The translations under genes were made by a program, and so were the position numbers. From JAAOZN01 sp964421575 (GTDB lineage: Archaea > Thermoproteota > Nitrososphaeria > Nitrososphaerales > JAAOZN01), in the NCBI GenBank assembly GCA_964421575.1, contig CAYQXI010000100.1, positions 1 through 11,770 of the forward strand: DNA of 11,770 nt, read 5' to 3'. The notes under the pieces are model-generated. The model made no database searches, was not told where the DNA came from, and saw only the letters and a program-made list of their open reading frames with translations. Within the stretch, counting starts at the first letter, position 1. Every line of letters starts with the position of its first letter. This document shows positions 1-6,176 of this stretch, one piece after another.

Positions 1-281
1 CTTCCTTGGGGTTTTCTGAGGATTCTATGTTTAAACACCTTGCTATAGTTGGTACATAGGCACTTAACTGGGTTTATATACTCCCCCAAGGGTCTTGTTC
101 GCATTAGAGGCGTGCCTGATCAAAAAGAGTATCTCAGGCACTTAGACCCTATACTCTTAAAAGCCATGTGAAGGCGCTAAGATCACTACATCCATTGAAG
201 CTGTACTTCAACTATATGAACTACACCTCACATCCTCTAAAAGAAAATTTTATCTTCAACCAAATATAAGCCCATATCTGC
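1..281. other. Non-coding stretch before tRNA-Asp
   Basis: I see no credible protein gene on either strand here. TATA-like sequences lie at 29-36 (GTTTAAAC) and 73-80 (TTTATATA), and an AT-rich tract at 244-255 is about 30 bases before the tRNA and could be its promoter. Perfect inverted repeats at 89-158 are described separately. A further small hairpin is at 195-200/206-211 (TTGAAG/CTTCAA, five-base loop). The stretch could be a structured RNA gene, the far end of a neighbouring transcription unit, or plain intergenic DNA. Confidence 0.5.
89..158. ncRNA. Possible structured RNA with pseudoknot
   Basis: Three perfect helices can be drawn in 70 bases: AGGGTCT 89-95 with AGACCCT 144-150 (7 bp), GTGCCTGA 112-119 with TCAGGCAC 134-141 (8 bp), and AAGAGTAT 125-132 with ATACTCTT 151-158 (8 bp). 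The third pairs the loop of the second with sequence just outside the first, so all three together form a pseudoknot whose 3' strands are nearly continuous. A TATA-like box at 73-80 would place a + strand start near 103, after the first 5' strand, so either an earlier promoter or the other strand would be needed. I do not recognise RNase P RNA, SRP RNA, or C/D or H/ACA boxes. The inverted repeats might instead be protein-binding DNA sites. Confidence 0.35.
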
Positions 282-294
282 GCCCTGGTGGTGT

Positions 295-325
295 AGGGGT
301 ATGCTCACAAACATGCCCCGCCAAG
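295..325 (+). other. tRNA-Asp D-loop intron (31 nt)
   Basis: The intron folds on an 8 bp helix, 296-303 with 312-319 (one G-U pair, eight-base loop). Next to it, TGGT 289-292 can pair with GCCA 320-323 (one G-U pair), giving a four-pair central helix flanked by three-base bulges 293-295 and 324-326. Cutting after the second bulge base on each side gives 295-325. Because AG flanks both ends, shifts of one or two bases give the same mature tRNA. The outer helix expected on the exon side is weak, so this is a relaxed bulge-helix-bulge. Confidence 0.75.
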
Positions 326-373
326 AGCCCGGTCTAGCATAGGACGCTGTCACCGTTCTGACCCGGGTTCAAA

Positions 374-394
374 AGAGCCAGCCGGCTCTGAATC
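374..394 (+). other. tRNA-Asp T-loop intron (21 nt), position 59/60
   Basis: This is a textbook bulge-helix-bulge. The T-stem acts as the outer helix. The central helix is TTCA 368-371 with TGAA 389-392, the bulges are AAA 372-374 and TCT 393-395, and the intron helix is GAGCC 375-379 with GGCTC 384-388. The archaeal tRNA splicing endonuclease cuts after the second bulge base, giving exactly 374-394 and a normal seven-base T-loop after ligation. Confidence 0.85.
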
Positions 395-409
395 TCCCGG
401 CCAGGGCGC

Positions 410-916
410 TCATACACATAAGTTAACTATTCTATCAGCCAAATCATTTACCGACTCAACTATACTTTTTTGACCTGCTTTAGGTTGTATAGTTGGCGGC
501 ATAACGGTTGCACCCTTCATCGAGGCTTGTAGCATATTTTTGAGGTGTATTATATTCCACGGCATCTCCCTAATCACTAGTATAAGGGGGAGCTTCTTTT
601 CAAGCACCTGTTTTGCCGCTTTCAAGACCAAGCTGTTTGCGCGCTCCCAAGCCACTCCTGCCAGAGTCTTCATGCTACACGGCGCGATAATCATGGCTTT
701 GGGCAGAAGAGATGTGAGTTGAGATTCATCCCTCACAACGATATCAGCCAGCCCATCTAATTCGTTCGGTTTGATCTTTAATTCGATTTCCGCAACCTTA
801 TAGGCTGTTTCTGAAACTATAAGTGCTCTTCTAACCCTATTTTGAAGCTTCTTGAGTATAGCTGTTGATATTATCGTGCCACTAGCACCTGTCACGCCGA
901 GGATGATCGTTTCCAA
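410..916 (-). CDS. ubiX: Flavin prenyltransferase UbiX
   Basis: UbiX joins dimethylallyl phosphate to reduced FMN to make prenyl-FMN, the cofactor of UbiD decarboxylases. Visible signatures are the flavin-binding GVTGASG at residues 7-13, APCSMKTLAG at 78-87, REMP at 116-119 and MPP at 139-141. At 168 residues it is shorter than the usual roughly 190. The aromatic motif (F-Y-x-x-P) that normally follows MPP and supplies a substrate-contacting tyrosine is replaced by TIQPKAGQ, so activity is likely but not certain. The start is TTG; the GVTGASG loop right after it fits the family N-terminus. A TATA-like box at 968-975 fits a short leader. It is convergent with tRNA-Asp, one base away. The likely client is the UbiD at 6231-7502. 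Other flavoprotein decarboxylases of this fold are less likely, given the APCSMKTLAG motif. Confidence 0.9.
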   Translation of the reverse strand: METIILGVTGASGTIISTAILKKLQNRVRRALIVSETAYKVAEIELKIKPNELDGLADIVVRDESQLTSLLPKAMIIAPCSMKTLAGVAWERANSLVLKAAKQVLEKKLPLILVIREMPWNIIHLKNMLQASMKGATVMPPTIQPKAGQKSIVESVNDLADRIVNLCV

Positions 917-967
917 TTTACTCGTTAATTCGCTTCATCCTCTAAAAAAGATTATGGGTGATATTGG

Positions 968-975
968 TTTAAATA
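968..975. promoter_or_regulatory. TATA-like box between divergent ubiX and UPF0282 gene
   Basis: TTTAAATA on the + strand reads TATTTAAA on the - strand. It lies about 75 bases before the UPF0282 start and about 55 before the ubiX start, so either gene could use it with a leader of roughly 30-45 bases. No other good TATA candidate lies between them. Confidence 0.5.
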
Positions 976-1043
976 CCCCAAACGGCATGAAGGGTGTTGC
1001 AAAGATTTGAAGACCACCATCTTCTCTCCAACGGGTGCCATTT

Positions 1044-1916
1044 ATGATTAGGGTTACACCTATAGCGGCAGATAGCTTTGGGGTTAGGTCTATGGCTACC
1101 TTTATTGAGACTAGCAGCGTGCGCTTACTTATAGATCCGGCTGCGGCTCTTGCCCCATCGCGCTACGGTTTGAAGCCTCATCCAGTTGAGTGGCAAAGGT
1201 TGGATGAATCTTGGAGCAAAATAATTGATTTTGCATCTTCAGCCGAAATAATTATTCTAACACACTACCACTATGACCATCACTCTACACGTCATATAGA
1301 GTTGTTTAAGAATAAAAGGCTCTTCATCAAAGACCCTAGCCTAAACATTAATCGAAGTCAGATGTGGCGTGCAGCCTACTTTCTGCAGAGTATACAAGGA
1401 TTACCTAAAGAGATAAAATCTGCTGATGGTAAAAGAATTCGGATAGGCGAAACCACGATCAACTTTTCAACTGCGGTAAGCCACGGTGTGGATACTAAAC
1501 TTGGGTATGTCGTTGAAGTCAGTGTTAAAAGCGGAGGAGAAGGCGTACTTTATACTTCCGATGTGCAAGGACCTGTTAGCGAAGAGCAAGTGAAGTTTAT
1601 TCTTGAAAATGCACCACAGATCCTTATAGTTGATGGTCCACCGACTTATCTACTTGGTAGCGCCTTCAAGGAAGATGATCTGTTGGTGGCAAACCAACTT
1701 CTTACTAAGATCATCAGAAGCTTGGTAGCAAGTGGGCTGGATACGGTCATCTTGGATCATCATCTGCTACGCGACCTTAATTACAAAGAGAGGGTGAAGC
1801 CCGTTTACGAGGTTGGTGAGGAGCTTGGAGTTAGACTCTCCACTGCGGCTGAATTTATCGGTAAAGCGGTTGATACGCTAGAGGCGAGGCGCAAAGAACT
1901 CTATCAAACAACCTAG
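1044..1916 (+). CDS. UPF0282-family metallo-beta-lactamase-fold protein
   Basis: A predicted metal-dependent hydrolase of the archaeal UPF0282 family; the substrate is unknown. With the ATG at 1044 the protein has 290 residues and begins like the family (I-x-x-T/P-x-A-x-x-S-x-G-V-R-S at 2-16). The metal-binding signature THYHYDHH is at 73-80. Later metal-ligand candidates are the histidine in SHGVD, the aspartate in TSDVQGP and the LDHHLLRD motif near the C-terminus. A GTG at 1035 is an alternative start, but GGGTG at 1033-1037 then reads as a ribosome binding site six bases before the ATG, and the family alignment favours the ATG. It is cytosolic, with no signal peptide or membrane helix. 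Its neighbour ubiX is divergent and may share the promoter region, but nothing else ties it to prenyl-FMN. Confidence 0.85.
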   Translation: MIRVTPIAADSFGVRSMATFIETSSVRLLIDPAAALAPSRYGLKPHPVEWQRLDESWSKIIDFASSAEIIILTHYHYDHHSTRHIELFKNKRLFIKDPSLNINRSQMWRAAYFLQSIQGLPKEIKSADGKRIRIGETTINFSTAVSHGVDTKLGYVVEVSVKSGGEGVLYTSDVQGPVSEEQVKFILENAPQILIVDGPPTYLLGSAFKEDDLLVANQLLTKIIRSLVASGLDTVILDHHLLRDLNYKERVKPVYEVGEELGVRLSTAAEFIGKAVDTLEARRKELYQTT

Positions 1917-1965
1917 AAACTCTCGTGCCTATAAGTTTATTAATTTAGTGCAAGGTGACAAAACT

Positions 1966-2643
1966 ATGTCAGCGGAAGGGTTTAGAGTATTAGAAGCTTT
2001 AACAAGCTCGTTAGACATCTTGATTAAAAACCCCAAGATCCTTCTTCCGCAATTCGTTTCGTCACTTGTTTTCACCCTAATATCGGGGTTGAGTTTTTCT
2101 CATCTACTCAATGGCTTGGACAATTTGTTTCTACTCATCCCATTGACTACCCTTCTCCTATTAGCTGGTTTCGTAGTCTACACGATAGTCTCAGGGATGT
2201 ATCCTCTCTTGGTGAGAGATGTCTTAAATGATGTTAGCCCAGACTTGGCTGCTGCTGCAAACACAGCTCTCAAGAAAGTACTTTCACTCATTGCAGCATC
2301 AATACTAGTTTCCATTATTGTTGCGATAGGGTTGATGCTATTCATAATACCTGGTTTGATATTCTTGACTTGGTTCTTCTACACCATACCCGCTTTAATG
2401 CTGGAGGATAAGGGCGCTTTAGAAGCTATGGCAGCCAGCAGATCCTTCGCACGGGATAAGAAGCTAAACACTTTAATCTTGATCATCCTGCTCGGGGTAG
2501 TTGCCTTCATAGGAAGCCTCTTCAGCCTCCTACCATACATAGGTCAGATTATATCCTTCATAATCGATATAGTTGTAGCTGCCTTGGCTTCTGTAACACA
2601 GTCCTACATCTACATAAAATACGCTAAACCAATCGGTATGTAA
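1966..2643 (+). CDS. Six-helix integral membrane protein (DUF4013/GPDPase_memb-like)
   Basis: A membrane protein of 225 residues with about six hydrophobic helices, near residues 26-46, 55-80, 106-125, 127-147, 171-193 and 195-216. The central segment IIPGLIFLTWFF, followed by an ALMLEDKGALEAMAASRS-like stretch, resembles archaeal and bacterial proteins related to the membrane domain of glycerophosphodiester phosphodiesterases and DUF4013. No catalytic domain is attached and the function is unknown. The ATG at 1966 is preferred over a GTG at 1948 because AAGGTGA at 1952-1958 makes a good ribosome binding site for it. An AT-rich TATA candidate at about 1930-1942 would put the transcription start close to the ATG. 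It sits 49 bases after the UPF0282 gene on the same strand. Confidence 0.75.
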   Translation: MSAEGFRVLEALTSSLDILIKNPKILLPQFVSSLVFTLISGLSFSHLLNGLDNLFLLIPLTTLLLLAGFVVYTIVSGMYPLLVRDVLNDVSPDLAAAANTALKKVLSLIAASILVSIIVAIGLMLFIIPGLIFLTWFFYTIPALMLEDKGALEAMAASRSFARDKKLNTLILIILLGVVAFIGSLFSLLPYIGQIISFIIDIVVAALASVTQSYIYIKYAKPIGM

Positions 2644-2651
2644 GCCGTAAA

Positions 2652-2667
2652 ACATATTTAACTATGT
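2652..2667 (+). promoter_or_regulatory. Promoter with candidate ArsR operator
   Basis: CATATTTA at 2653-2660 is a TATA candidate centred about 27 bases before the GTG at 2684, so the mRNA would begin at or beside the start codon (leaderless). The inverted repeat ACATA 2652-2656 / TATGT 2663-2667, spaced by six bases, covers the box. A repressor bound there would block TBP, which fits autoregulation by the ArsR protein encoded next. Confidence 0.5.
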
Positions 2668-2683
2668 GTTTTCATAACTACTC

Positions 2684-3058
2684 GTGGAATCGGTTCGTGA
2701 GCGGCTTAAGAGGCGGTATAGCGAGGTCTGTGATGAAGGCGACTTAGATAAGTATATTAGTGATCTCAAAAGGTTAGCCAAGGAAATTGGTGAAGAGAGC
2801 TTTTTTAATGCTAAAGCACGTTTTTTTAAAGCGCTCAGTGATCCAACAAGGCTTAAGATAGTTAGGCTACTGGCAGAGAGGGAGATGTGTGTATGCGAAG
2901 TTATGACTGCTTTAAATCTTACCCAACCGAATGCTTCACACCACCTTAATCTGCTTGAACGCGAAGGCATAGTTAAGAAGAAGCGTGAGGGTAAATGGAT
3001 CGTTTATAAACTATCCACACCAAAGATTCTTCAGCTCATAGAGAGTACGCTCACTTAG
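2684..3058 (+). CDS. ArsR-family winged-helix metal-sensing repressor
   Basis: A transcription factor of 124 residues. The ArsR/SmtB winged helix spans about residues 44-115: ALSDPTRLKIVRLL at 50-63, then the recognition region (LTQPNASHHLNLLEREGIV, 79-97), then the wing (KREGKWIVYKL, 100-110). The EMCVCEV segment at 67-73 matches the ELCVCDL metal-binding motif of classical ArsR, with cysteines 69 and 71; this suggests arsenite, antimonite or another thiophilic metal, though a third cysteine ligand is not obvious. C16 in the charged N-terminal extension could take part. The GTG start is supported by a TATA box at leaderless distance. No arsenic pump or reductase lies nearby, so the targets may be itself and the membrane protein downstream, which has its own TATA. 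Confidence 0.85.
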   Translation: MESVRERLKRRYSEVCDEGDLDKYISDLKRLAKEIGEESFFNAKARFFKALSDPTRLKIVRLLAEREMCVCEVMTALNLTQPNASHHLNLLEREGIVKKKREGKWIVYKLSTPKILQLIESTLT

Positions 3059-3081
3059 ACTCAAGCAACCTTTCCGATACA

Positions 3082-3089
3082 CTTATAAG
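3082..3089 (+). promoter_or_regulatory. TATA box for the four-helix membrane protein
   Basis: CTTATAAG, a palindromic TATA candidate, is centred about 27 bases before the ATG at 3113, which implies a leaderless transcript. This supports the ATG over the GTG at 3089, which overlaps the box itself. Confidence 0.5.
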
Positions 3090-3112
3090 TGATTCGAAAA
3101 TTTCTACAATTT

Positions 3113-3685
3113 ATGTCCTCTACGGCAGAGGAAGCAAGGTTTAGGGCTTTGTATCTAACTATTGGTCTCCTTTCCCTCGCACTGGTTGTAGCGTTACTTA
3201 CATATGCCGGTCTGGAGTTCTTCTTACATCGATGTGAGGGTGTAGGAGACAGTCTAGTTCACGTTCAAAACAAGCCCTTCGAGTTCCCTGAGCCTGAGTA
3301 CTTTCCAATCTATGCGAAGCCTGTTACTTGGCTTTATGTTGGGATGGTGCTCTGCTGGTTCTCTGTCCTCGAACTGAATAAGCCAAGACTGCTAAGGTAT
3401 TCGATGTTTAGATTATCGATCTTTAGGATGATCGCTTTTTTGGTCCTTTGCATATCCGCATACGAAGTATTCTATAACTTCAGCATCTGGAGCGCTTTAA
3501 TGGCTTACCAAGCCACCACAGGTAACATAATTCCAGACATACTTGTCAATAAGAGCCCCAACCCTGAGACGCCTTGGAATCTTGTCTTCGCAACGAAGCT
3601 CTTCACAGCCCTAGCGGCGATTTCAGCCTACACACTTTGGTACCTCAATCGAATTGAACAGGCGATAAAAGCGCGGAGAGAATAA
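3113..3685 (+). CDS. Unrecognised four-helix membrane protein
   Basis: I do not recognise this 190-residue protein. It has four hydrophobic segments: about residues 13-38, 71-89, 105-125 and 157-176. An outer loop of about 30 residues between the first two is rich in proline and acidic or aromatic residues (PFEFPEPEYFPIYAKP). A second loop with NKSPNPETPWN precedes the last helix. The N-terminus is charged and the C-terminus basic (KARRE), consistent with both ends facing the cytoplasm. No heme, copper or flavin motif is convincing. GTG 3089 is an alternative start, but the TATA position favours ATG 3113. It ends ten bases before the DHH phosphoesterase start and is probably cotranscribed with it. 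Its place after an ArsR gene is suggestive only. Confidence 0.7.
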   Translation: MSSTAEEARFRALYLTIGLLSLALVVALLTYAGLEFFLHRCEGVGDSLVHVQNKPFEFPEPEYFPIYAKPVTWLYVGMVLCWFSVLELNKPRLLRYSMFRLSIFRMIAFLVLCISAYEVFYNFSIWSALMAYQATTGNIIPDILVNKSPNPETPWNLVFATKLFTALAAISAYTLWYLNRIEQAIKARRE

Positions 3686-3695
3686 GGTGTATTAT

Positions 3696-4652
3696 GTGCG
3701 TAGGGTACTCTGTATATCACATTCAACCGACGTTGATGGCATAGCTTCGGCAGCGCTTCTCAAACTTGCAAAGGATGCTGAGGTAAAACTTGTAGACTAC
3801 GGTGATTTCATTGAATCTCTAAAGGATATTTCACATGCTTCGGAGGTCTATATCTGCGACCTTGGATTATCGCCAGAAACTGCGCAACCTTTCTTTAACG
3901 AGGTGCGTAGACTAAGAGGCTTCGCTAAAGTAACCTATATCGATCATCACCCAAAAGTTAGGGGCTACAGATATGCTTCAAAAGCGAATTTTAGTGTTAT
4001 CCACAGCACAAGAGACTGCACAGCCGCCTTAACTTACGATGAATTCAGAGGCATTTTGCCGAAGCGCGCTTCTATCATTGCGGCATATGCTGCGCTAACA
4101 GACTATTTGGAGAATGGACCAATAGCGTCTAAGATATTGGATCTGCACGACAGAATCCACCTCTACTATGAGGCTTCGATGCTGGCGTATGCTGTGGAGC
4201 GGCTAGGCGATACACCGAAAAAACTTGGCACCATAGTAGATGGCTTAAGTAGATTAAAGTATCCGCATGAGATTAACGGTGTGGCTGAAGCTGCGTTACA
4301 ACAAGCTCAAAGGTTTTCAGCTTTTCTGAAGAGGGTGGAGAAAGAGGGTGTGGTTAAGAGAGGCTACGCCTACATCGAAACAAGCTCTTTTCCAAAGGGT
4401 GCAGCAGCTAACCTAGTAAGGTGCTTCTTTGAAACACCCGTAGGTGTAGCATACAGGATCAAAAGCAATTCGCCCTACGTAGAACTCTCCCTTAGAGCCT
4501 CTTCAGCCTACCCTAAAGATCTTGGCTCGATTACACAGCGCTTAGCATCGGAACTTGGCGGCTTCGGAGGAGGTCATCCTAAAGCTAGCGGGGCTCGGAT
4601 ACCCAAAGGATCTCTACAACGCTTCCTCCAAGCATTAGAAGATGCGCTCTAA
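3696..4652 (+). CDS. DHH/DHHA1-family phosphoesterase (NrnA/RecJ-like)
   Basis: A manganese-dependent phosphodiesterase of 318 residues. The DHH domain motifs are ISHSTDVDG at 7-15 (D12, D14), ICDLG at 53-57, YIDHHPK at 81-87 (the name-giving D83-H84-H85) and ALTDY at 133-137. The DHHA1 substrate-binding domain ends in GGGHPKASGA at about 291-300. Length and layout fit NrnA-type oligoribonucleases or archaeal RecJ-like nucleases that degrade short oligonucleotides or cyclic dinucleotides; which substrate cannot be read from sequence. GTG 3696 is preferred: AAGGTG at 3684-3689 is a ribosome binding site six bases away, and the motif I position then fits. GTG 3687 is possible and adds three residues. 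The gene faces the next one, with five bases between the stops. Confidence 0.9.
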   Translation: MRRVLCISHSTDVDGIASAALLKLAKDAEVKLVDYGDFIESLKDISHASEVYICDLGLSPETAQPFFNEVRRLRGFAKVTYIDHHPKVRGYRYASKANFSVIHSTRDCTAALTYDEFRGILPKRASIIAAYAALTDYLENGPIASKILDLHDRIHLYYEASMLAYAVERLGDTPKKLGTIVDGLSRLKYPHEINGVAEAALQQAQRFSAFLKRVEKEGVVKRGYAYIETSSFPKGAAANLVRCFFETPVGVAYRIKSNSPYVELSLRASSAYPKDLGSITQRLASELGGFGGGHPKASGARIPKGSLQRFLQALEDAL

Positions 4653-4657
4653 CCCAA

Positions 4658-5350
4658 TTAGATCTTCGAGAGGATATGCGAATACTTCTCCATCCTCATC
4701 TTTTGCCCCTCTGGTTGAATGAGCCAAGTCATCCAGCAGAGCTCTATAGGTCTATATCCGCAGGCTAAAGCAACCTCTTCAGCTTTCTTTATGAACTCCA
4801 AATCATCATACACAGGCTGCATCCCTGCTTTAACTAAGATTTCGTTTATCACCCGCTTGACGATCTTGTCCGGCATCACTGTATCTACACCACCCATCAT
4901 CCTCAGATATTGAAAGGTGACTAAACCAACTCCCTTGACTCTACCGATCGGATCAGTCCACCATTTATTGACCTTCGCCTTCTGAGCCCAACCCCTTAAT
5001 GCAGCTTTATCATCCTCTTCTTGTGTTGAAAGATAGGATGCTACCCCTTTCGCAGCTAGCCAAGAGCGTAGGTTTCGCCAAACATCTCTCAGCGCCTCAA
5101 CGTCTGTTTTTGCAAGATCCCGGAGATTCTTTATCCTCCCGCTCTCTACAAACCTCTTGTTGAACTCTTCAACCTTTGGCACGACTGCAGTGAAATAGTT
5201 CAAACCTATCGACGTGAAAGCAGCGTCAACGACCATCAGCACAACACTTCCACCCCACCGCTCAGTTCTTAAACACCTTTCACAATGCTCCCTTAACCCC
5301 GAAACCTTCTGCATATAGCTGTCAACAACACTCTTTAAACGAGCACTCAT
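4658..5350 (-). CDS. HhH-GPD-like protein of unknown function
   Basis: A cytosolic protein of about 230 residues. Its middle (residues 130-167) looks like the helix-hairpin-helix plus aspartate region of HhH-GPD base-excision glycosylases: VKGVGLVTFQYL, then a short gap, then VMPDKIVKRV. D161 sits where those enzymes keep their catalytic aspartate. The hairpin lysine of bifunctional glycosylases such as Nth is replaced by hydrophobic residues, and there is no four-cysteine iron-sulfur loop. It may be a monofunctional glycosylase, a DNA-binding relative, or an unrelated protein with the same hairpin. The ATG at 5350 is favoured over TTG 5359 and GTG 5356 because GGTGG lies at a suitable distance before it. 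The sequence is rich in tryptophan. It follows tRNA-Ala on the same strand. Confidence 0.65.
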   Translation of the reverse strand: MSARLKSVVDSYMQKVSGLREHCERCLRTERWGGSVVLMVVDAAFTSIGLNYFTAVVPKVEEFNKRFVESGRIKNLRDLAKTDVEALRDVWRNLRSWLAAKGVASYLSTQEEDDKAALRGWAQKAKVNKWWTDPIGRVKGVGLVTFQYLRMMGGVDTVMPDKIVKRVINEILVKAGMQPVYDDLEFIKKAEEVALACGYRPIELCWMTWLIQPEGQKMRMEKYSHILSKI

Positions 5351-5401
5351 CCGCACCAACCCACCTTACAAACAGTAACAAAAACCTTACACAGTCAAAA
5401 G

Positions 5402-5492
5402 TGGACCGGGGGGGATTTGAACCCCCGACCTTCCGAGCTCTCGGCTAAGGCGCTTGCAAGTCGGATATTCTACCAGGCTAAACTACCGGCCC
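5402..5492 (-). tRNA. tRNA-Ala(TGC) with a 37/38 intron
   Basis: Reading the - strand from 5492: the acceptor stem GGGCCGG pairs with CCGGTCC and includes the G3-U70 wobble that identifies alanine tRNAs, with discriminator A at 5402. The D-arm is GTTT/GAAT. The anticodon stem TCCGA/TCGGA encloses a loop with TGC. The T-arm is GGGGG-TTCAAAT-CCCCC. Removing a 17-base intron leaves 74 bases. CCA is not encoded. A TTTT run on the transcript (plus positions 5400-5397) directly follows and may end transcription. A TATA-like tract lies at about 5523-5532, 30-40 bases upstream. It decodes GCA and probably other alanine codons. Confidence 0.95.
5438..5454 (-). other. tRNA-Ala canonical intron (17 nt)
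   Basis: The splice signal is a bulge-helix-bulge. Loop bases CTTG (tRNA 32-35) pair with CGAG near the intron end, with one G-U pair. Bulge one is CAA, cut between positions 37 and 38, and bulge two is AGC, cut before the final C. The mature anticodon loop is CTTGCAC. This is the standard archaeal 37/38 intron. Confidence 0.85.
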
Positions 5493-5600
5493 TCTAAGCT
5501 GGAGTGGTTTGCTGTGTGGTTCTTAATCTTATCGCCTTTTGAATTCTAATCTTCTTTTAAAAGGCTTACACTAACGCTTCTTCTTTGCCTTTATATCCTT

Positions 5601-6041
5601 TTAAGTATCCTCAGAACCATCTTGCTGAGGCTCTTCTTTAGCGTGTTCGGTCACATCTGTGGTTAAGCCTGCAAGCTTCTTAACATATTCTTTCGATAGG
5701 GCTCCGCTTGCTATTAGGCTTGCGATGGAGTTGGGTGACGCTTCGCCGGTGATTTTACCTATATTGCCCCTGATCTGCCTCCACTTTAACCTCGAGTTAC
5801 CGCTGTTAGAGACGTAGATGATGCCTAATACGTCCCTTGCGTTGACGAATGTTATATCTCGGATCTTCTTTAACGTAACCTTATCTGCCGCCTCCACATA
5901 TATGGCTCCTCGTTCACCCTCTTTTTCTGGAAAGACTTCTTTGTCCCGTAGATAGCTCTCGGGTATGAAGGAGCGGCAAGTGTTGTTGATTAGGAATCGT
6001 CTGAAGCTCTCTAATGTTGCTGTGGTTTCTATGTACACCAT
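5601..6041 (-). CDS. Unrecognised small soluble protein
   Basis: A protein of about 146 residues that I cannot assign. It starts with a beta-strand-like MVYIETTATLESFRRFL and contains YLRDKEVFPEKEGERG, a beta-rich stretch ending in VLGIIYVSNSG, and a helical part (SIASLIASGALSKEYVKKL). It ends in an acidic, glutamine-rich tail (EEPQQDGSEDT) that is probably disordered. No membrane segment or signal peptide is present. ATG 6041 follows a GGTGGGGGGA tract that can serve as the ribosome binding site; a GTG at 6050 is the alternative. A TATA box at 6098-6107 on the same strand would give a leader of about 35 bases. It is divergent from the UbiD operon, and the two may be regulated across the 190-base gap. 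Confidence 0.65.
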   Translation of the reverse strand: MVYIETTATLESFRRFLINNTCRSFIPESYLRDKEVFPEKEGERGAIYVEAADKVTLKKIRDITFVNARDVLGIIYVSNSGNSRLKWRQIRGNIGKITGEASPNSIASLIASGALSKEYVKKLAGLTTDVTEHAKEEPQQDGSEDT

Positions 6042-6097
6042 TCCCCCCACCCTTGCTAGAGCGCTCTACCCTTCCTTTCTTAAAGCTGGGTTAGCGG

Positions 6098-6107
6098 TAA
6101 TATATAG
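6098..6107 (-). promoter_or_regulatory. TATA box for the 5601-6041 gene
   Basis: On the - strand CTATATATTA is centred about 62 bases before the ATG at 6041, giving a start near 6076 and a short leader. The sequence is nearly symmetric, so it might also fire rightwards, but a better rightward box lies at 6177. Confidence 0.45.
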
Positions 6108-6176
6108 GTGTGTTCCTAACATTAAACGGGCGGACTGTGACGACTCTAGCCCTGCTGATGGGTGAAGAGGATAGGC

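Larger units (their letters stand above)
282..408 (+). tRNA. tRNA-Asp(GTC) with two introns
   Basis: The acceptor stem is GCCCTGG 282-288 with CCAGGGC 401-407, and the discriminator is G408. The D-stem is GTGT 291-294 with GCAT 337-340. The anticodon stem is GGACG 342-346 with CGTTC 354-358, and its seven-base loop carries GTC at 349-351. The T-stem is CCGGG 363-367 with CCCGG 396-400. These arms only close if 31 bases are removed from the D-loop and 21 from the T-loop, which leaves a 75-base tRNA with a standard TTCAAAT T-loop and an AGCCCGGTCTA D-loop typical of archaeal Asp tRNAs. CCA is not encoded. The usual 37/38 position has no intron. The 3' end is one base from the stop codon of the convergent ubiX. 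The anticodon reads aspartate codons. Confidence 0.9.

Noticed and set aside
155..182. Weak hairpin TCTTA/TAAGA with an inner GCC/GGC
   Set aside because: It is short and imperfect and competes with the better helix 125-132/151-158.
1..281. RNase P RNA, SRP RNA, permuted tRNA, or C/D-box sRNA
   Set aside because: I looked for the conserved cores and box motifs, and for a TTCAAAT/TTCGAAT T-arm, and found none that fit.
2662..2970. Serine- and leucine-rich open frame antisense to arsR
   Set aside because: Composition is typical of a shadow frame, and the + strand frame encodes a clear ArsR domain.
5534..5565. Inverted repeat GCCTTTT / AAAAGGC with an 18-base loop between the 5601 gene and tRNA-Ala
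   Set aside because: Mostly A/T pairs, long loop and no U-run on the - strand transcript, so I do not call it a terminator; chance AT-rich pairing is likely.
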